NCBI GenBank assembly: GCA_903813345.2 | Contig: CAIIXF020000007.1 | Coordinates: forward strand, 28,571,564-28,616,697 | Origin: Owenia fusiformis | Taxonomy: Eukaryota > Annelida > Polychaeta > Sabellida > Oweniidae | Reading direction: 5' to 3' | Length of the DNA: 45,134 bases | Shown: positions 11,283-22,303 of the stretch, in pieces | How the letters are laid out: each line of letters starts with the position of its first letter | Numbering within the stretch: the stretch's first letter is position 1 | The notes under the pieces: generated by a model | What the model was told of the DNA's origin: nothing | What the model saw: only the letters and a program-made list of their open reading frames with translations | Database searches by the model: none | Program-made: the position numbers and the translations under genes

Positions 11283-11451
11283 GAGGATTCTAGATTGTTT
11301 TGATGCTGAGGAATCTTAGTTCTTTCTAATGTGGCTTGACTAACTGTAATGAAGTTCTTTATTGCCCTTACACAAAAACATTAACAAATCGTGATAGACG
11401 ACCCCATTCTCTTATGCTTGACAAATGAAAACTATGCTTGTACCCCGGTGT

Positions 11452-11610
11452 ACCCTGCACGCAGAATCTTGTTATAAACCACGAGGCAAAGCTCTCTTTA
11501 AGAGTCAAAGTCAAATGAATGCAAAGAGTATAGAAGCTGCTTCTTGGTCAGATTATGAATAAGTTGTATTTAAGAAAATAAGAAAGACAACTTGTGCAAC
11601 TTATTGAATT
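11452..11610 (+). repeat. Dispersed repeat, copy 1
   Basis: ACCCTGCACGCAGAATCTTG, then TTATAAACC and CAAAGCTCTC, align with 29058-29200 (ACCCTGAATGCAGAGTCTAG, TTATAAACT, CAAAGCTCCC). Similarity fades further downstream. No terminal structure is visible, so the class is unknown. Confidence 0.5.
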
Positions 11611-12300
11611 GAATTGAAAAATTGAAATAACGGAAGGTCCCATTAATTATAAACCTGATGAATTTGAAACTCTGAGGTAAAACTAGAGGCTATATAAGTA
11701 ATTACTATACTCTTACTATGATAGATGATTCACAGTTTTAATGCTAATAAGATTTGAATGAGCCCAAAACAGAGCTGTATAAAAGCAAGCATATGATAAA
11801 CCAGTGTTTTCCTTCATCATGTGAAACAACAAATTAACAACTATATAGGGACTGAAAAGTGTCAGTTGTGGCCCTTTTTGGGAGTTTGGATATTCCGATG
11901 GTGTAGCTTAATTTTAATCAACATTATCTGAATTGGGAAAGACTCAATATTGAAAGAGGCTCTTTTTATGAAAGCCAACTCTTGAAAAGGGTTGTACATA
12001 TGGTGAGTTAGGGTGCCATCTATATTGCATATCAGGTAAGAAATTCACAATAATCTTTCAACAGAATTGTCATCAGAGGCTAAATAAGAAATACAACTTG
12101 TTCACTTTTATGTCCTGAATGAATAGCAGTGATTGAGAGAGACATCTATGTTTTGAAAAGAAGTTGAGACTTGCACAAGCAAGGATAAAATAAGTATTTG
12201 TTAAGTAAGTCTTAGAATTCATTATTTAAAGAATGGTGAACCATCATAATTATATAGTACTTCCTATACTCCGATCCAAGATATAGAAAACAATTTCACA
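11611..12300. other. No supported gene
   Basis: AT-rich sequence without long ORFs, clear exons or repeats. Confidence 0.4.
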
Positions 12301-12314
12301 CAAGAGAGAATTAC

Positions 12315-12381
12315 CATCCTCTGAACGCAGGGTTCAAGACATCATCCAATAAGTTCCTTCCTTCCTTGTGTTCAGAGGATG
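12315..12381. mobile_element. 67-bp miniature element with 12-bp TIRs and 9-bp duplication
   Basis: The left end CATCCTCTGAAC (12315-12326) and right end GTTCAGAGGATG (12370-12381) are perfect inverted repeats. Immediately outside are two copies of GAGAATTAC (12306-12314 and 12382-12390). A 9-bp duplication is the size made by Mutator-type transposases, but an internal region of only 43 bp is extremely short, so the class is inference. Confidence 0.65.
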
Positions 12382-12386
12382 GAGAA

Positions 12387-12506
12387 TTACATGCTGTATA
12401 CGATACCAATCATCACAATTTCAAAAATGCTATTTGATTCTTCTTCACTTCCCTTGACATTGCTTTTAAACTTCAGGTCCAGGTCTATGAAGAACTTATG
12501 CATCAT
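12387..12506 (-). CDS. Weak candidate terminal exon (39 codons)
   Basis: On the minus strand, a possible acceptor (..AACTTGACAG) is followed by an open frame starting MMHKFFIDLDLKFKSN, with an acidic SEEES stretch near residue 20, ending in TAA. The frame is phase 0 and so would be compatible with the phase-0 donor of the membrane exon at 15691-15786 about 3 kb upstream. The pyrimidine tract is poor and no AATAAA was seen soon after the stop. The last codons overlap the 9-bp duplication of the miniature element. I do not recognise the peptide; a chance ORF is a real alternative. Confidence 0.2.
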   Translation of the reverse strand: MMHKFFIDLDLKFKSNVKGSEEESNSIFEIVMIGIVYSM

Positions 12507-13062
12507 CTGTCAAGTTAACTTTTTGTTCTATAAAGTTCAATAAATTCTAAATGCAAAGCAATAATTCCAAAACTCCATATGAACACCTGGATTTAAGGAC
12601 ATAATATGAAAATCATTTAGTTCATGAAGGACAAAAGACCTCAAATAAGTAAATACATTGTCAAATACCACATATATTAACAGCATATATAATTTGGTCT
12701 TTATAAACCTCTATAAAGCCAAGATGTTTGGGCAGATAATTTCATCCTTGAGTCATCTGAAAAAGTTAGAGAATTATGATTTGAAAATGTTGTGGCAACT
12801 TTTATTCTCTATTTAGAGTTGCAATAAATCTATTAGAAATTATGACAGGTTAAATCCTCACTGAAAACCTTTCCTTGATTAATGTTGACAATCTATTGAA
12901 GCATCTTAACTTACTAGATATGATAAGACCTAATAATGCTAATTAGACTGTGTTGTTGGATCATAATGTACCTAAGGAATCACATTGTTTGTCTCCCTGC
13001 CAGTTCATTTAGTGCTTTTGCCATGTTCTGGTGTAATCTGCTTTTTTCACTGTTTTTAATGC

Positions 13063-13083
13063 TTATTATTATTATTATTATTA
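13063..13083. repeat. (ATT)n microsatellite
   Basis: About six ATT units. The flanking 12400-13500 region is otherwise AT-rich and gene-free. It includes two similar 32-bp words (12872-12904 and 13451-13482, both ending CTATTGAAGCAT). Confidence 0.8.
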
Positions 13084-13519
13084 AGGATTGGTCACTTTTG
13101 AGTTTGTGATATATATGGATTTTTTAGATTTTGGGACAATAAAAAATTTTGAAAATCATTTCAGTATTATACAGAGTGTTCCAAAACATTGTACCAAAAT
13201 TCAACAAGGAGTAAAGTCTTATTTATTCATCAAGATTAGAAAAGCTGAACTTTGCATAATTGATATAGATAAATTGATTTTCCTTTTTATGGATAGAAAT
13301 TCCTAGAAATTTGTACGTTACCTGTATACACATTCAAAGGATGAATCTAAACAACTCTCTATTTTATTGTTGCTTCAAAATGACAACCTTTATCATAATC
13401 TAATTATTATACATTACGTGTATTGCAATACAGTAATAAATAAGACATTTTCCTGATTAATTGCGACAACCTATTGAAGCATGATGACATCCTAGAAGTA
13501 AGAAGTAAGCAGATACAGT

Positions 13520-13662
13520 GCTCACCATAAATAAATGACATCTTGATTTTCTTCTCACTATTCCCAGACCATACTAATGTATGGTCACTTGAAAATTCTC
13601 TTCTTTTTAGCATGGAAAATCCTCACTTCAGCAAATCAAGGTGTCATTTATTTATGGTGAGC
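13520..13662. mobile_element. 143-bp foldback MITE
   Basis: The termini GCTCACCATAAATAAATGAC and its inverse pair for 29 bp with one mismatch. In the middle, GACCATACTAATGTATGGTC forms a second, perfect 8-bp stem. No clear target duplication (a CAGT lies near both sides). The 68-codon minus ORF that overlaps is incidental. Confidence 0.8.
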
Positions 13663-13831
13663 TCAGTATGACTATATCAGGAAGGTAATGTTATTGCGAG
13701 CCATTAATGTATCAAGTCCAATTATGGCACATCGCAATAACAGTGATAGGTGATTATGAGGTAAGGGCATTCACTGTCAGCCAAGCTCCTCCATGTCTTT
13801 TTGCTTTGGAGAACCTAAAAGGAATACATTA

Positions 13832-14017
13832 CAGGCCCGTAGCCAGGGGGAGGGGGGTTCGGGCGAAGTCCCCCTGGCCAAAATTTCTTTCAAAATCATG
13901 CAGTTTTTCACCATTCTGACTATTTTTTGAGTGATTTTCAAATTTGCCAAAGTGAACCCCGCCTAGAATTTTTTGGAAAAGTGAACCCTCCCTTGAAAAA
14001 TTCTGGATATGGGCCTG
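13832..14017. mobile_element. CAGGCCCGTAGCCAG MITE, copy A (186 bp)
   Basis: The left end CAGGCCCGTAGCCAG and right end CTGGATATGGGCCTG are flanked by perfect ACATTA duplications (13826-13831 and 14018-14023). Internal words TTCTTTCAAAATCATGCAGT and TTTTTCACCATTCTGA are shared with copies at 20755 and 24011. CAG...CTG ends with 5-6 bp duplications suggest an hAT-like superfamily member, which is inference. Confidence 0.85.
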
Positions 14018-14232
14018 ACATTAGCACCAGTATATATGACAGGGTCTCTTTAGAGCTTGTTATCACAGGTTAATGTAGAGGGGGGGGGGTGTAATTTGCA
14101 TCTGGAAAATATTAATATATTTCCTTATTTAGTGGTCTACATCATCATGTGTCCTAAATCCTGTGATTAGAATGCCAAATATGGTAAAGTTGTGAGATAC
14201 AGATGGGTCATTTGAAATGGGATGAGTTGAAG

Positions 14233-14451
14233 GCCTTTCTTTTAAATAAATTGAAAGAAGCATGATTATCACTTATTTAAAACTTATTAGTCATTACATG
14301 ATTTAGAAAATAATAGGATGAAATAGAAATATGAAACAAAGCCTTTCTTTTAAATAAATTGAAAGAAGCATGCTTATCACTTATTTAAAACTTTGAAGTT
14401 ATTACATAATTTAGAAAATAATAGAATGAAATAGAAATATGAAACAAAGCC
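14233..14451. repeat. Two-copy 108-bp direct duplication
   Basis: GCCTTTCTTTTAAATAAATT begins at 14233 and again at 14341. The copies differ at a few positions (CATGATTATC vs CATGCTTATC; TAGTCATTACATGA vs GAAGTTATTACATAA). Recent local tandem duplication. Confidence 0.9.
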
Positions 14452-15418
14452 AATAAAGTCTTTCCTTTATGCAAAACATAATTTTATGGCATGTAAGGTT
14501 GAAAAATGGTCACACTTGGATTAGTGTTCTGCTTCAATGAATACATTTTCAAACTATATATATTAATGTATTGATTAAAACATAATAAATAAATAATTTT
14601 TTTATCAAAACTACAATAAAGGTTGACCAATATTTCTGAATTAGAAAAATAAGAATTTTGCATCCACTTATTACTGTATATTCAACATTCTGCTGTTATA
14701 AATTGATTGTCTCCGAGAGCATCAAATTAACTTTATTTTTCATCTGATGATGCCCTGCTAGAAGCACCTGGGAATCTGTTTGAAAATGTGATTATGTCAT
14801 GAGCTGATTAAAGAGGCAAGTCAAGTTTCTGTAAGTGCTTACTATACATGAGATCATATCTTGTAGTTTCTATTTTGATATCAAAGGCTATTGCCTAGGC
14901 CTGCTCCAAACAGCTCCAAAAAATCCAAATTGCACTATTATAGAAAATGATGGTGGAATGTTATAAAGGTGTTACTTGTTCCTGGTTCAAAATGATAAAT
15001 GAGCGTCTGTTCCCTAAATAGTAGTCAGCACTTGGGAGTATTGAACATTGTCTCGCTATGTGTTTGATCATATTTTGGGATATTTGGGATTTGTTTTTCT
15101 AATGACTGATTTGCTCTTAGATGTTCCTTTTATTTGCTGTGTTTTGTACTACTTATGTAACTGTTCATTGTTATTATACACATTGGTCAAAGTGATAACA
15201 ATGTGGTTATACAGATACATGAAAGTGTGCCAAGTATTAACATTCATCGATGTATCTTTTATCACATTGTGACCTCTTTAGCCGAAAATAAATATATTGA
15301 TCAAATGATTAATATCAATTTGAAAGATATCATTTGTATTCTATCTATTCCTCAATATCCTTGTCATCTTTGTCTTGTGCTAATAGGTGGATATAAATCG
15401 ATTCTTGTTTTTATTTAG
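14452..15418. other. No confident gene
   Basis: Two overlapping plus-strand ORFs (74 and 71 codons) at 15048-15418 are hydrophobic but lack domains. The second ends just before a possible splice acceptor at 15418. Otherwise AT-rich. Confidence 0.4.
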
Positions 15419-15487
15419 GTGGCAACCACTAAACCAGCTGCATCACACGGTGATGATCAAACATCAATATGCAAACCTATAGACTAA
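15419..15487 (+). CDS. Weak candidate terminal exon (22 codons)
   Basis: A good pyrimidine tract and AG (TTCTTGTTTTTATTTAG) precede an open frame VATTKPAASHGDDQTS, then ICKPID and TAA. Local GC is higher than the surroundings. There is no AATAAA within about 100 bp, no linked upstream exon was found, and it would lie in an intron of the proposed minus-strand gene. The peptide is not recognised. Confidence 0.2.
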   Translation: MATTKPAASHGDDQTSICKPID

Positions 15488-15605
15488 AAGTTCAGGTATA
15501 TTCCCAATAATTAAGTACATGTACATGTATTTCTTTAAGCATTCTCAAATTCATAAGTCTATTGTTCTCTTATTATGACGTCATGATAACCATTAAAAAG
15601 TGATC

Positions 15606-15651
15606 GTGAACCCCCATTCAGTAAAAACTGGCTACGGGGCAATGGGCCTGC
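15606..15651. mobile_element. Solo right end of CAGGCCCGTAGCCAG-type MITE
   Basis: GTGAACCCCCATTCAG, then ACTGGCTACGGGGCAATGGGCCTG-like sequence, resembles the right end of copies A-D with a small insertion. The left part is missing. Confidence 0.45.
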
Positions 15652-15690
15652 CCCTAAGAAGTGTGGGCTACCTTGATACTGATCACTTAC

Positions 15691-15786
15691 CTTTGGATGC
15701 ATGGTGTAGAATCCCTTTCTCTGCTTATTAATGAAGAAGCTATGAAGTATCTGTCCAAATAGGATCAGGATAATGTAAGTTGCAGC
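15691..15786 (-). CDS. Exon encoding a transmembrane segment
   Basis: On the minus strand a pyrimidine-rich acceptor (TTCTTCATTGTCGTCAG) is followed by 96 nt, open in phase 0, and then a near-perfect donor (CCAAAG|GTAAGTG). The 32 residues begin AATYIILILFGQILHSFFI, a plausible 18-19 residue membrane helix, followed by a basic tail containing NKQRKG and ending in MHPK. Two upstream ATG exons on the same strand (26652-26744 and 32705-32797) both end in phase 0 and could splice directly onto it. The plus strand is also open for part of this stretch but lacks matching splice sites. A loose resemblance of helix plus basic tail to fatty-acid elongase C-termini is not enough to name it. Confidence 0.6.
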
Positions 15787-16035
15787 CTGACGACAATGAA
15801 GAATCTTTATTCCAATTATCTAATGGATTAATGGTTTTTCCATTCAATGAAAGAATATACCATAACAATGCTAAATTTTTACACTTTTGTATAGGTGCAG
15901 TTTTAATTCAATGTTGACACTACATCCAAAGGGACATTAAGTCTCGCCTATATATCCATCATTTTCAATAATGACTCTTGTATCTCCTGTGACAACAATC
16001 AAAAAAATAGATTCCAGTTGTCTCTTTAGTTAAAT

Positions 16036-16320
16036 ATCTAATGTCTTAGATTCTTTTATTCCTCGTGAATTTCTTCATAATCCTTGATAATCATCTAATA
16101 TCTTTGATTCTTTTATTCCTCGTGAATTTGTTCATAATCCTTGTTAATCATCTAATGTCTTTGATTCTTTTATGCCTCGTGAATTTGTTCATAATCCTTG
16201 TTAATCATCTAATGTCTTTGATTCTTTTATTCCTCGTGAATTTGTTCATAATCCTTGTTAATCATCTAATGTCTTATATTCTTTTATTCCTTGTGAATTT
16301 CATCATGAACCTCGATAATC
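16036..16320. repeat. 57-bp tandem repeat, 5 copies
   Basis: CCTCGTGAATTTGTTCATAA starts units at 16061, 16118, 16175, 16232 and 16289 (the last CCTTGTGAATTT). Spacing is exactly 57 bp. The 99-codon ORF here, with its repeated FIILVNHLMSLILLFLVNL motif, is a repeat artefact of a period divisible by three. Confidence 0.95.
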
Positions 16321-17015
16321 CTCTGAGGGGTTTAAAGCATTATGTCATTTCCGTAAATTATTAACCAAATTCAAAAACCTATTTTTTTCGCCTGACTAAT
16401 GTTTAACCACCTGGTGTGTAGATTTGTTCTTTCTAATGTCCTCGTAGATTCTTTTAATTGGCCATCATTTCCTCGCCTAATTTCCCAATTGGCTTTGCTT
16501 CTTTAGGCAGTCCAATTCATTAACAGTAATTACAGCCAAAGTGATCGCAAAAAAGTATTTATCTCATTGGAATCTACTTGAAGAACAAAGATATCACTTT
16601 TTTGGTGGTCTTGAATATTGAGCAGTGTGTCACTATGCCTTGAGCGTTCGGTGATAATGACATTGCTCGCAATTAATGCAAATGTCATTATAGAGGAATC
16701 TCCAAGGTGTATTTTTTTATGTCTGCTCACAATTGATCCACTATTTAATTATTTGAAAATGTGTCGACCATCGATTAAGAATATAATTTTGTATTAACAT
16801 CAAGAATCAAGAGCTTTATTGTGATTTATATTAAAATCGGATGACAGACAAGCCTTGAAGATTTCAGATCTCAAATGGAATAGCTGCAGCAAAAATTCAA
16901 ATCCTTCACAAATCCAATACAAACTCAGATCACAATATCTCTTAATATTACATCATTTGATTATTTAATCTCCTGTCTATTAAGCCATCATTGTGCTTAA
17001 CTTTCATTTTGTGTG

Positions 17016-17036
17016 TTTCATTTCATTTCATTTCAT
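17016..17036. repeat. (TTCAT)n microsatellite
   Basis: Four copies of TTTCA/TTCAT in line. Sequence between 16321 and 17500 is otherwise AT-rich with only short unrecognised ORFs. Confidence 0.85.
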
Positions 17037-17524
17037 AGAATAATGAATTAGCAGGAAGAAGTGCCTAGATAGTACGATATAAGTCATAATAAATCTCTTG
17101 GATCTGGAAGTCAATGTGTGTAAATACCCTATAGAATTTAACATTTGTACCAGGATGCTTAACAGTTTATTTTCTGCTGTCAACAATAGGAAAGAACATA
17201 ATAATTTACTTGTATTCTTACTTCCTCTCAATCCAATAATTATTTAATCTCACTGGGAATATGTTTTCATTTGTATTAGTGCAATGATATGTCATACCTG
17301 ACTGTTGAAAATGGGAAACCTTTCAAAGGTGGAGCATTTTAATTATATTCTTCTCATATATTATGTCTTGGGGAGGGGATCACCTTTTTATACTTATCTT
17401 TTTTATCGCTTAATTTTTCTTCTGTAGAAACCAAACTGAAGTCTCCTCTTGCAAATCATATTTCAAAATGAGTTTCAGAACTTCATAAGCTTGATTCTGA
17501 ATCTTGTTGGCTAGCTCCTAAGCC

Positions 17525-17727
17525 CTAACAATTTCTCTTCAACTTCACCCCCTGAAGCTTCAAGAAAAAGCTTCGAGTTGTTTTTGTCAGCACCAGTAGC
17601 TGCAGTAGGTAGATCTTATAAAGAGGGAAATTTTAACCAATGATTTTAAGAATAGTGGTGAATTAAGGGCTATCAAAAACTCTAACAATTTATCTTCAAC
17701 TTCAACCCTCAAAATCTTCAAGAAAAA
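17525..17727. repeat. Direct repeat pair, ~45 bp, 157 bp apart
   Basis: CTAACAATTTCTCTTCAACT at 17525 recurs as CTAACAATTTATCTTCAACT at 17682; both continue to TCTTCAAGAAAAA or CTTCAAGAAAAA. Perhaps a decayed tandem duplication. Confidence 0.6.
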
Positions 17728-18809
17728 CAGGAGGACAGGTCTTCATTAACTTCCCTTGTAATTGTCAACCAAATAAATATCCCATGCTCACTTGATTACT
17801 GTAATAAAGGAAGTCATAATTTACTTGAATACAAGAATAGCTTTGTTCATCATGAGAGAACAATTTGTCATTTAAATCCATTTATCTTTCAGAATGGTAT
17901 ATGAAGTGAAATTAAAAATCCAGGGAGAGTAACTAAAGAGTCTCTTGATTATAAACTGTTAAAAACTCCTATCTGACCATACTTCCTTCATTTGTGGTAT
18001 TTTTGCAAGCACATAAATAAAATTTATTACAAAATTTATGCCGGGCATAAAAGTTACAAAAATGCCAAACATAAAATTTAATTGTTACAGAATTTCTGAA
18101 ATGGGTAAAGAGAGGCCATAGCCGGCTTTCATCAGAGGAGGTCTCTAATGGTTTATAGGCGTTAGCTTCTAGCTAGTTGAAGGCAGAACGATGTGAAGAG
18201 TGACAGGATAATGGGGGTGTCTCTAATTTTGCAAGTTTTGCCATTAATGCCAATTTTTGTTTTAACAATGTCAAACTTGTCCAAAGTCACGTTTTACAGA
18301 CTTAAAAGATGTGATGGCCATCTCCCTGCTTTATGTTTAATCATAGGTAAGCGCATACATCACAATCAAAGATCCTTTTAAACTATCAAAGATAAATTAG
18401 CCTATAAGTCTAAATTGCTACAAACTTCCCTACTTTGAAATATGACTGTCCACGATCATAATCTTGATATCTCCTTATATGAAAGTACACATACAGGGGT
18501 ACTGCAGAAATAATTGGAAAACCAAAATCTAAAATGAATTTATTTTTCCAGTTCAGTTATTAGTGATATTTTTTTGTTAATAATTGAAATTTCAGGCTTC
18601 TCGGTCAGTAATGGTTGCAGAGCCATACAGAAAATGTCATAGTTTTATATTAGTTTCATTCACTACACAATCTGATGTTGAAATGTTAGTTTTTTTCTCT
18701 TCAATCAGTTCATTTAATGATCAATCATAATCTCAGCGCTTTCATGTCAAAAATATATAATTATCTGTCAAAAGAATTGAAATGCCATCGACTTTTACAC
18801 TTGCTAATT

Positions 18810-19275
18810 TACTAAATACGAATATTGTATCGTATCATCTTATCATTATCTGATTTTTTGCATAAACCATGGGCTTTCTCTTGAAAGCCCATGCATAAAC
18901 GTATCATCGTCTGAGACGAGTTCTTGCCTTTATTAACCAGAATTTTTGCCTAAACTTGTCATTATCTGAATTTTTGTTCAACATATTAGTATCTGAATTC
19001 TTGCTGGATATTGGCCTTAACCTTACATTATCAGAATTTTTGTCAACCGGTATCTTAATTTTTACCGAAACTTATCATTATCTGAGTTCTTGTCTAGGTT
19101 TATCATTATCTGGATGTTCAGCCTACCATTATCTGAATTTTTGCCTCAACTTATCATTAATATAATTTTTCCTCAATCTTTCATTATCTGATTATCATTA
19201 TCATTATTCTTAACTAACCATAGGTCCTTTCCAAATTCTTGCCTTGACCTATCATTATCTGAATTTTTGTCTAGG
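18810..19275. repeat. Degenerate ~30-60 bp minisatellite
   Basis: The phrase CATTATCTGAATTTTTGCCT recurs in altered form around 18845, 18958, 19028, 19073, 19100, 19131, 19180 and 19254, joined by AACTTATCATTA-like words. Spacing is irregular, so this is an old array. The 69-codon ORF at 18956-19165 is an artefact. Confidence 0.7.
18868..18893. repeat. Perfect 11-bp hairpin
   Basis: CATGGGCTTTC and GAAAGCCCATG flank a TCTT loop, and GCATAAAC occurs on both sides. Perhaps a tiny foldback insertion inside the degenerate array. Confidence 0.75.
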
Positions 19276-19911
19276 CTCATTATTTTCTGATTTTTAAAAA
19301 TAAATATCAAGGTCATCCTTTCCTCTGTCTAGTCTTATTGCCATAATAATTTGAATTCTTGCCTCACATTACTTGTTGCAGTGTGTTCCCTGATATAAGG
19401 TATAATTAATATGTTTATGTAATTTTATGACTGACACTTGTCTTCAGAAATACTTATCTCTGTATTGCAGCTGACATTGCTAAGACTTCAAGACTGGAGT
19501 ATTTTAACTAATCAATGAAAGATTAACCAAGGATTGTTATTACTGGCTTTAAATAGAATAATAGGATATGTTTTGCAGACATAAATTCATCTTCAGCGAT
19601 TTTCCAAAATACAAAAAATATGTCCCACAGAAGTGTATTCTTCTTTGGCCTAAGTTTTGCCTTCTTTATTTTTTGCCATACCTTTTTAAGATCCTGGCTA
19701 CGCTAAATTAACGGAGTTCTGGATTTTATAAATTCAGCCACTTTAATTGTGTTTGTTTGTCTTACTACATCATTCCTGTTAATTCTCCATCATGTTTTTC
19801 ATATATGCTGTTACATTCCTGTGTTGGTTCCTTGTTTTCATGACAATCTCCAGTACTCCTTCTGGTATGTTCTTCCCCTAAATCAGTGATATTAACTCAC
19901 CCTTTTCAATA

Positions 19912-20094
19912 TAGGGAAACCTGTAATATGAACACCTTGCTACTCTGAACACCTCTCAATGTGAACACTTTTTCTTGGTCCCAGTTTTGTTATCTCACAT
20001 AGACTCACATATTGAGAAATGTGAAAAATGTGAACACCTGCTTATCCAATCACTTTAGATTTGTCCCAGTGGTGTTCGGATTTAGATTTTACTG
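19912..20094. mobile_element. Pogo-like MITE, complete (183 bp)
   Basis: TA|TAGGGAAACCTGTAATATG at the left and TTTAGATTTTACTG|TA at the right. Internal words GAACACCTCTCAATGTGAAC match the copy at 25678. TA on both sides fits Tc1/mariner/pogo-type insertion. Confidence 0.75.
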
Positions 20095-20096
20095 TA

Positions 20097-20754
20097 GTTT
20101 GATTTTGCATCTATAAAAGAGAGGTTCCTTTAATTACTATGTGCTACTGGGCTACCGGATATGATAAACCTTAACATGTGGCATTTTACCTTGAGCATTG
20201 TTGCTGGATTAATGAGTTGTCTCAGTTTCCTCAACTCTCTATCTAACTGTATTCAAACAACATGATCAAATGTAATTGCCTCTGTGGCTTCAGGTGAGAC
20301 TTTCCCTTACATCAGCATGGCAAAATGGGCAAACAAGTGTTTTCTCTAAACCATTGAGTTTGCCCTTTGAGACAGGACTATTGAATTATGAAGAAAAGTT
20401 GGATTGAGTCATTTTGTGGATCAATCAATTTTGGAGGTGAATCCTGAGTTCTCATTTAATGAGCATGTTAAGGGTAGATAAAGGCTAGGAGGGTACAGAT
20501 GAGAGTCCAGCAAGCTAGGAAACTACCCTGAAGCCCAGAGGGTAAACATAATGTCCATCTGACTAAGTTAGACAATTGTACACGTGTGATGCTGTTAACA
20601 TCATTAAGACCTCCCATGTAGCTGTTAGCTGCTGTTACATGGGAATTGTAAAATTAAATAGATAGAATCTATTTATGAGGGCAAAAAATGCACTGACTTA
20701 TAATTCTGATGACTTAACCTGATTGGGTAAGTTTAGATCAAATGCAGGCCCGTA
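20097..20754. other. No supported gene
   Basis: One good-looking donor (GCTTCAG|GTGAGAC at 20291) has no open, acceptor-bounded exon upstream. A small CCCATGTA/TACATGGG inverted repeat lies at 20613-20643. Confidence 0.4.
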
Positions 20755-20924
20755 GCCAGGTTTGAGCAAACAGGGTACCCTCTGACCAAAAGTTCTTTCA
20801 ATATCATGCAGTTTTCACCATTTTGAGCACTTTTCAAGTGATTATGGGCCAAAATTGTCAAATATACACACTAGATTTTTTTAAAACTGACCCCTCTCCC
20901 TTGGCAAAAGCTGGCTAAGGCCTG
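20755..20924. mobile_element. CAGGCCCGTAGCCAG MITE, copy B (170 bp)
   Basis: Ends CAGGCCCGTAGCCAG and CTGGCTAAGGCCTG, flanked by AAATG at 20750-20754 and 20925-20929. The internal core is shared with copies A and C. Confidence 0.85.
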
Positions 20925-20929
20925 AAATG

Positions 20930-22211
20930 ATTATCTCTTATTGCAAGAAAGTGGATGAACTCTCTTAAGCCACAAACACGACTCTTCTTAAGACACAAAT
21001 GAGACTATTGAAAAGGGTAGCTAGCAGGATATACAGGTATACACAGGTATAATTGAGCAGCATCAAAGACACCCTACAGTGAAGATATCATTAACACTTC
21101 TCGCTTGTTAGATCTCCTCACAGTTCTGGATTTCAAAAGATTGCACTCCTAACACGGGTCAAACGTCTAATGTTTGCCAGATGTCCGATTTGAAAATATT
21201 TCAATGAAGATTTCTCCATGGAGATATGTGAGAAACAGACAATAGATAGCAGATAGACAAAATATATCTATTGACCTCCAAATTGATAGTATACAAAGGG
21301 CAACATTTGAAAAATTCAAAATAATCCAAAACGGAATTGAAGCTGAATATCAATATCAGGATATCAGAAAGCTGACAAAACAAGAACATTTTTGTTACCC
21401 CAATTGCAAAAGTCTAATGATTTAAAATGGATGCCTGCAAAATGTACTCATCTACTGAATGTTTTCAGAGAAGTTATCAACTTGAAAATCAATTAAAGTG
21501 TCAAAAGAATTCTGTTTTTGAAATTCACCAATATTCAGAATTCATTTCCAACCCAGTTCATGGGATGGATGCAAACTTGTGTATCTGTTTTCTTACAACC
21601 CAAACCCCAAATGGATCATTCTTTGTTAACAGCATAAGGCAGACTATTAATTGATTTAGAAAATGACTAATCAATAGCAATGCTATATAACTTTTTGGTG
21701 TCAAGAACCTTTACTGTATGTGACTTGAATAGAAATCAAGTTACAGGACTTACCTACCCTTTGTATTTGTTTGACTTCATTAGCTTCTTATAATATAGCA
21801 TTTTCAACACTCTGAGTTTTACATAAATCTTTGAACTTGTTGAGCCAATCAGAGTTCGAGGATTGTCGTGAAAAGGGCAATTATCTACATGTATATATGG
21901 CAATTCCTCTGACATTCTTGACTCTGCATTGACCAACATTGAAACATTTTTGAAACATTTTTCTTTCTGGTTGCTGATTGGTTGACAACATGTCAGAGCG
22001 ATCATTTAGAATTGATTCATGTCCCAGGGTATCATGGCTAGGCAATAAAGGCAGAACTGCTAACCTGTAAAATTGTCTAACCTATTCAGAGGTTATATTA
22101 GAACTAAACTTCAGGGTAAGAACAACTAGTTTATAATTGTGTTATCTAGTTCTATAAAATATTGCCCTTTCACAACAAGTACTAGTGCAACATTCAAGAT
22201 GCATTAACCCC
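20930..22211. other. Unassigned stretch with short ORFs
   Basis: Short ORFs lie at 21201-21389 (minus), 21427-21654 (plus) and 21754-22005 (minus). The last is open for 83 codons and runs to TAG immediately before a good donor-like AGGTAAGTC, but the stop precedes the junction and no domain is recognised. I treat all three as probably non-genic. Confidence 0.35.
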
Positions 22212-22303
22212 TTGGATACCAAGATTGATGGATATTTCTGTCACAAATTGAATCTCTTTGGATCCCAGAGTGACGGATATATCTCTCACAGATTTTTCAA
22301 CTG
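22212..22303. repeat. Two-copy 46-bp direct repeat
   Basis: TTGGATACCAAGATTGATGG at 22212 and TTGGATCCCAGAGTGACGGA at 22258; both continue into ATATTTCTGTCACA or ATATCTCTCACA. Confidence 0.7.

Noticed and set aside
13699-13817. Possible exons on both strands (plus: donor GATTATGAG|GTAAGG; minus: acceptor TTCCTTTTAG then 30 open codons)
   Set aside because: The plus exon has no in-frame acceptor and the minus one would end in an unsupported stop. The stretch is squeezed between a foldback and a MITE, so I could not decide and did not call it.
16065-16364. 99-codon hydrophobic repeat ORF that resembles a membrane protein
   Set aside because: Artefact of the 57-bp tandem repeat; hydrophobicity comes from T-rich DNA.
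17896-17935. Short plus frame MVYEVKLKIQGE after an AG preceded by a pyrimidine tract
   Set aside because: Only 12 codons before a stop; chance level in AT-rich DNA.
19471-19520. Possible plus-strand terminal exon after a strong acceptor (CTCTGTATTGCAG)
   Set aside because: Two frames are open for 12-15 codons and then stop; no donor, no linked exon, no poly(A) signal.
21754-22005. 83-codon minus ORF ending next to a donor-like GGTAGGTAAGTC
   Set aside because: The frame stops at TAG before the junction and no domain or acceptor pairing is convincing.
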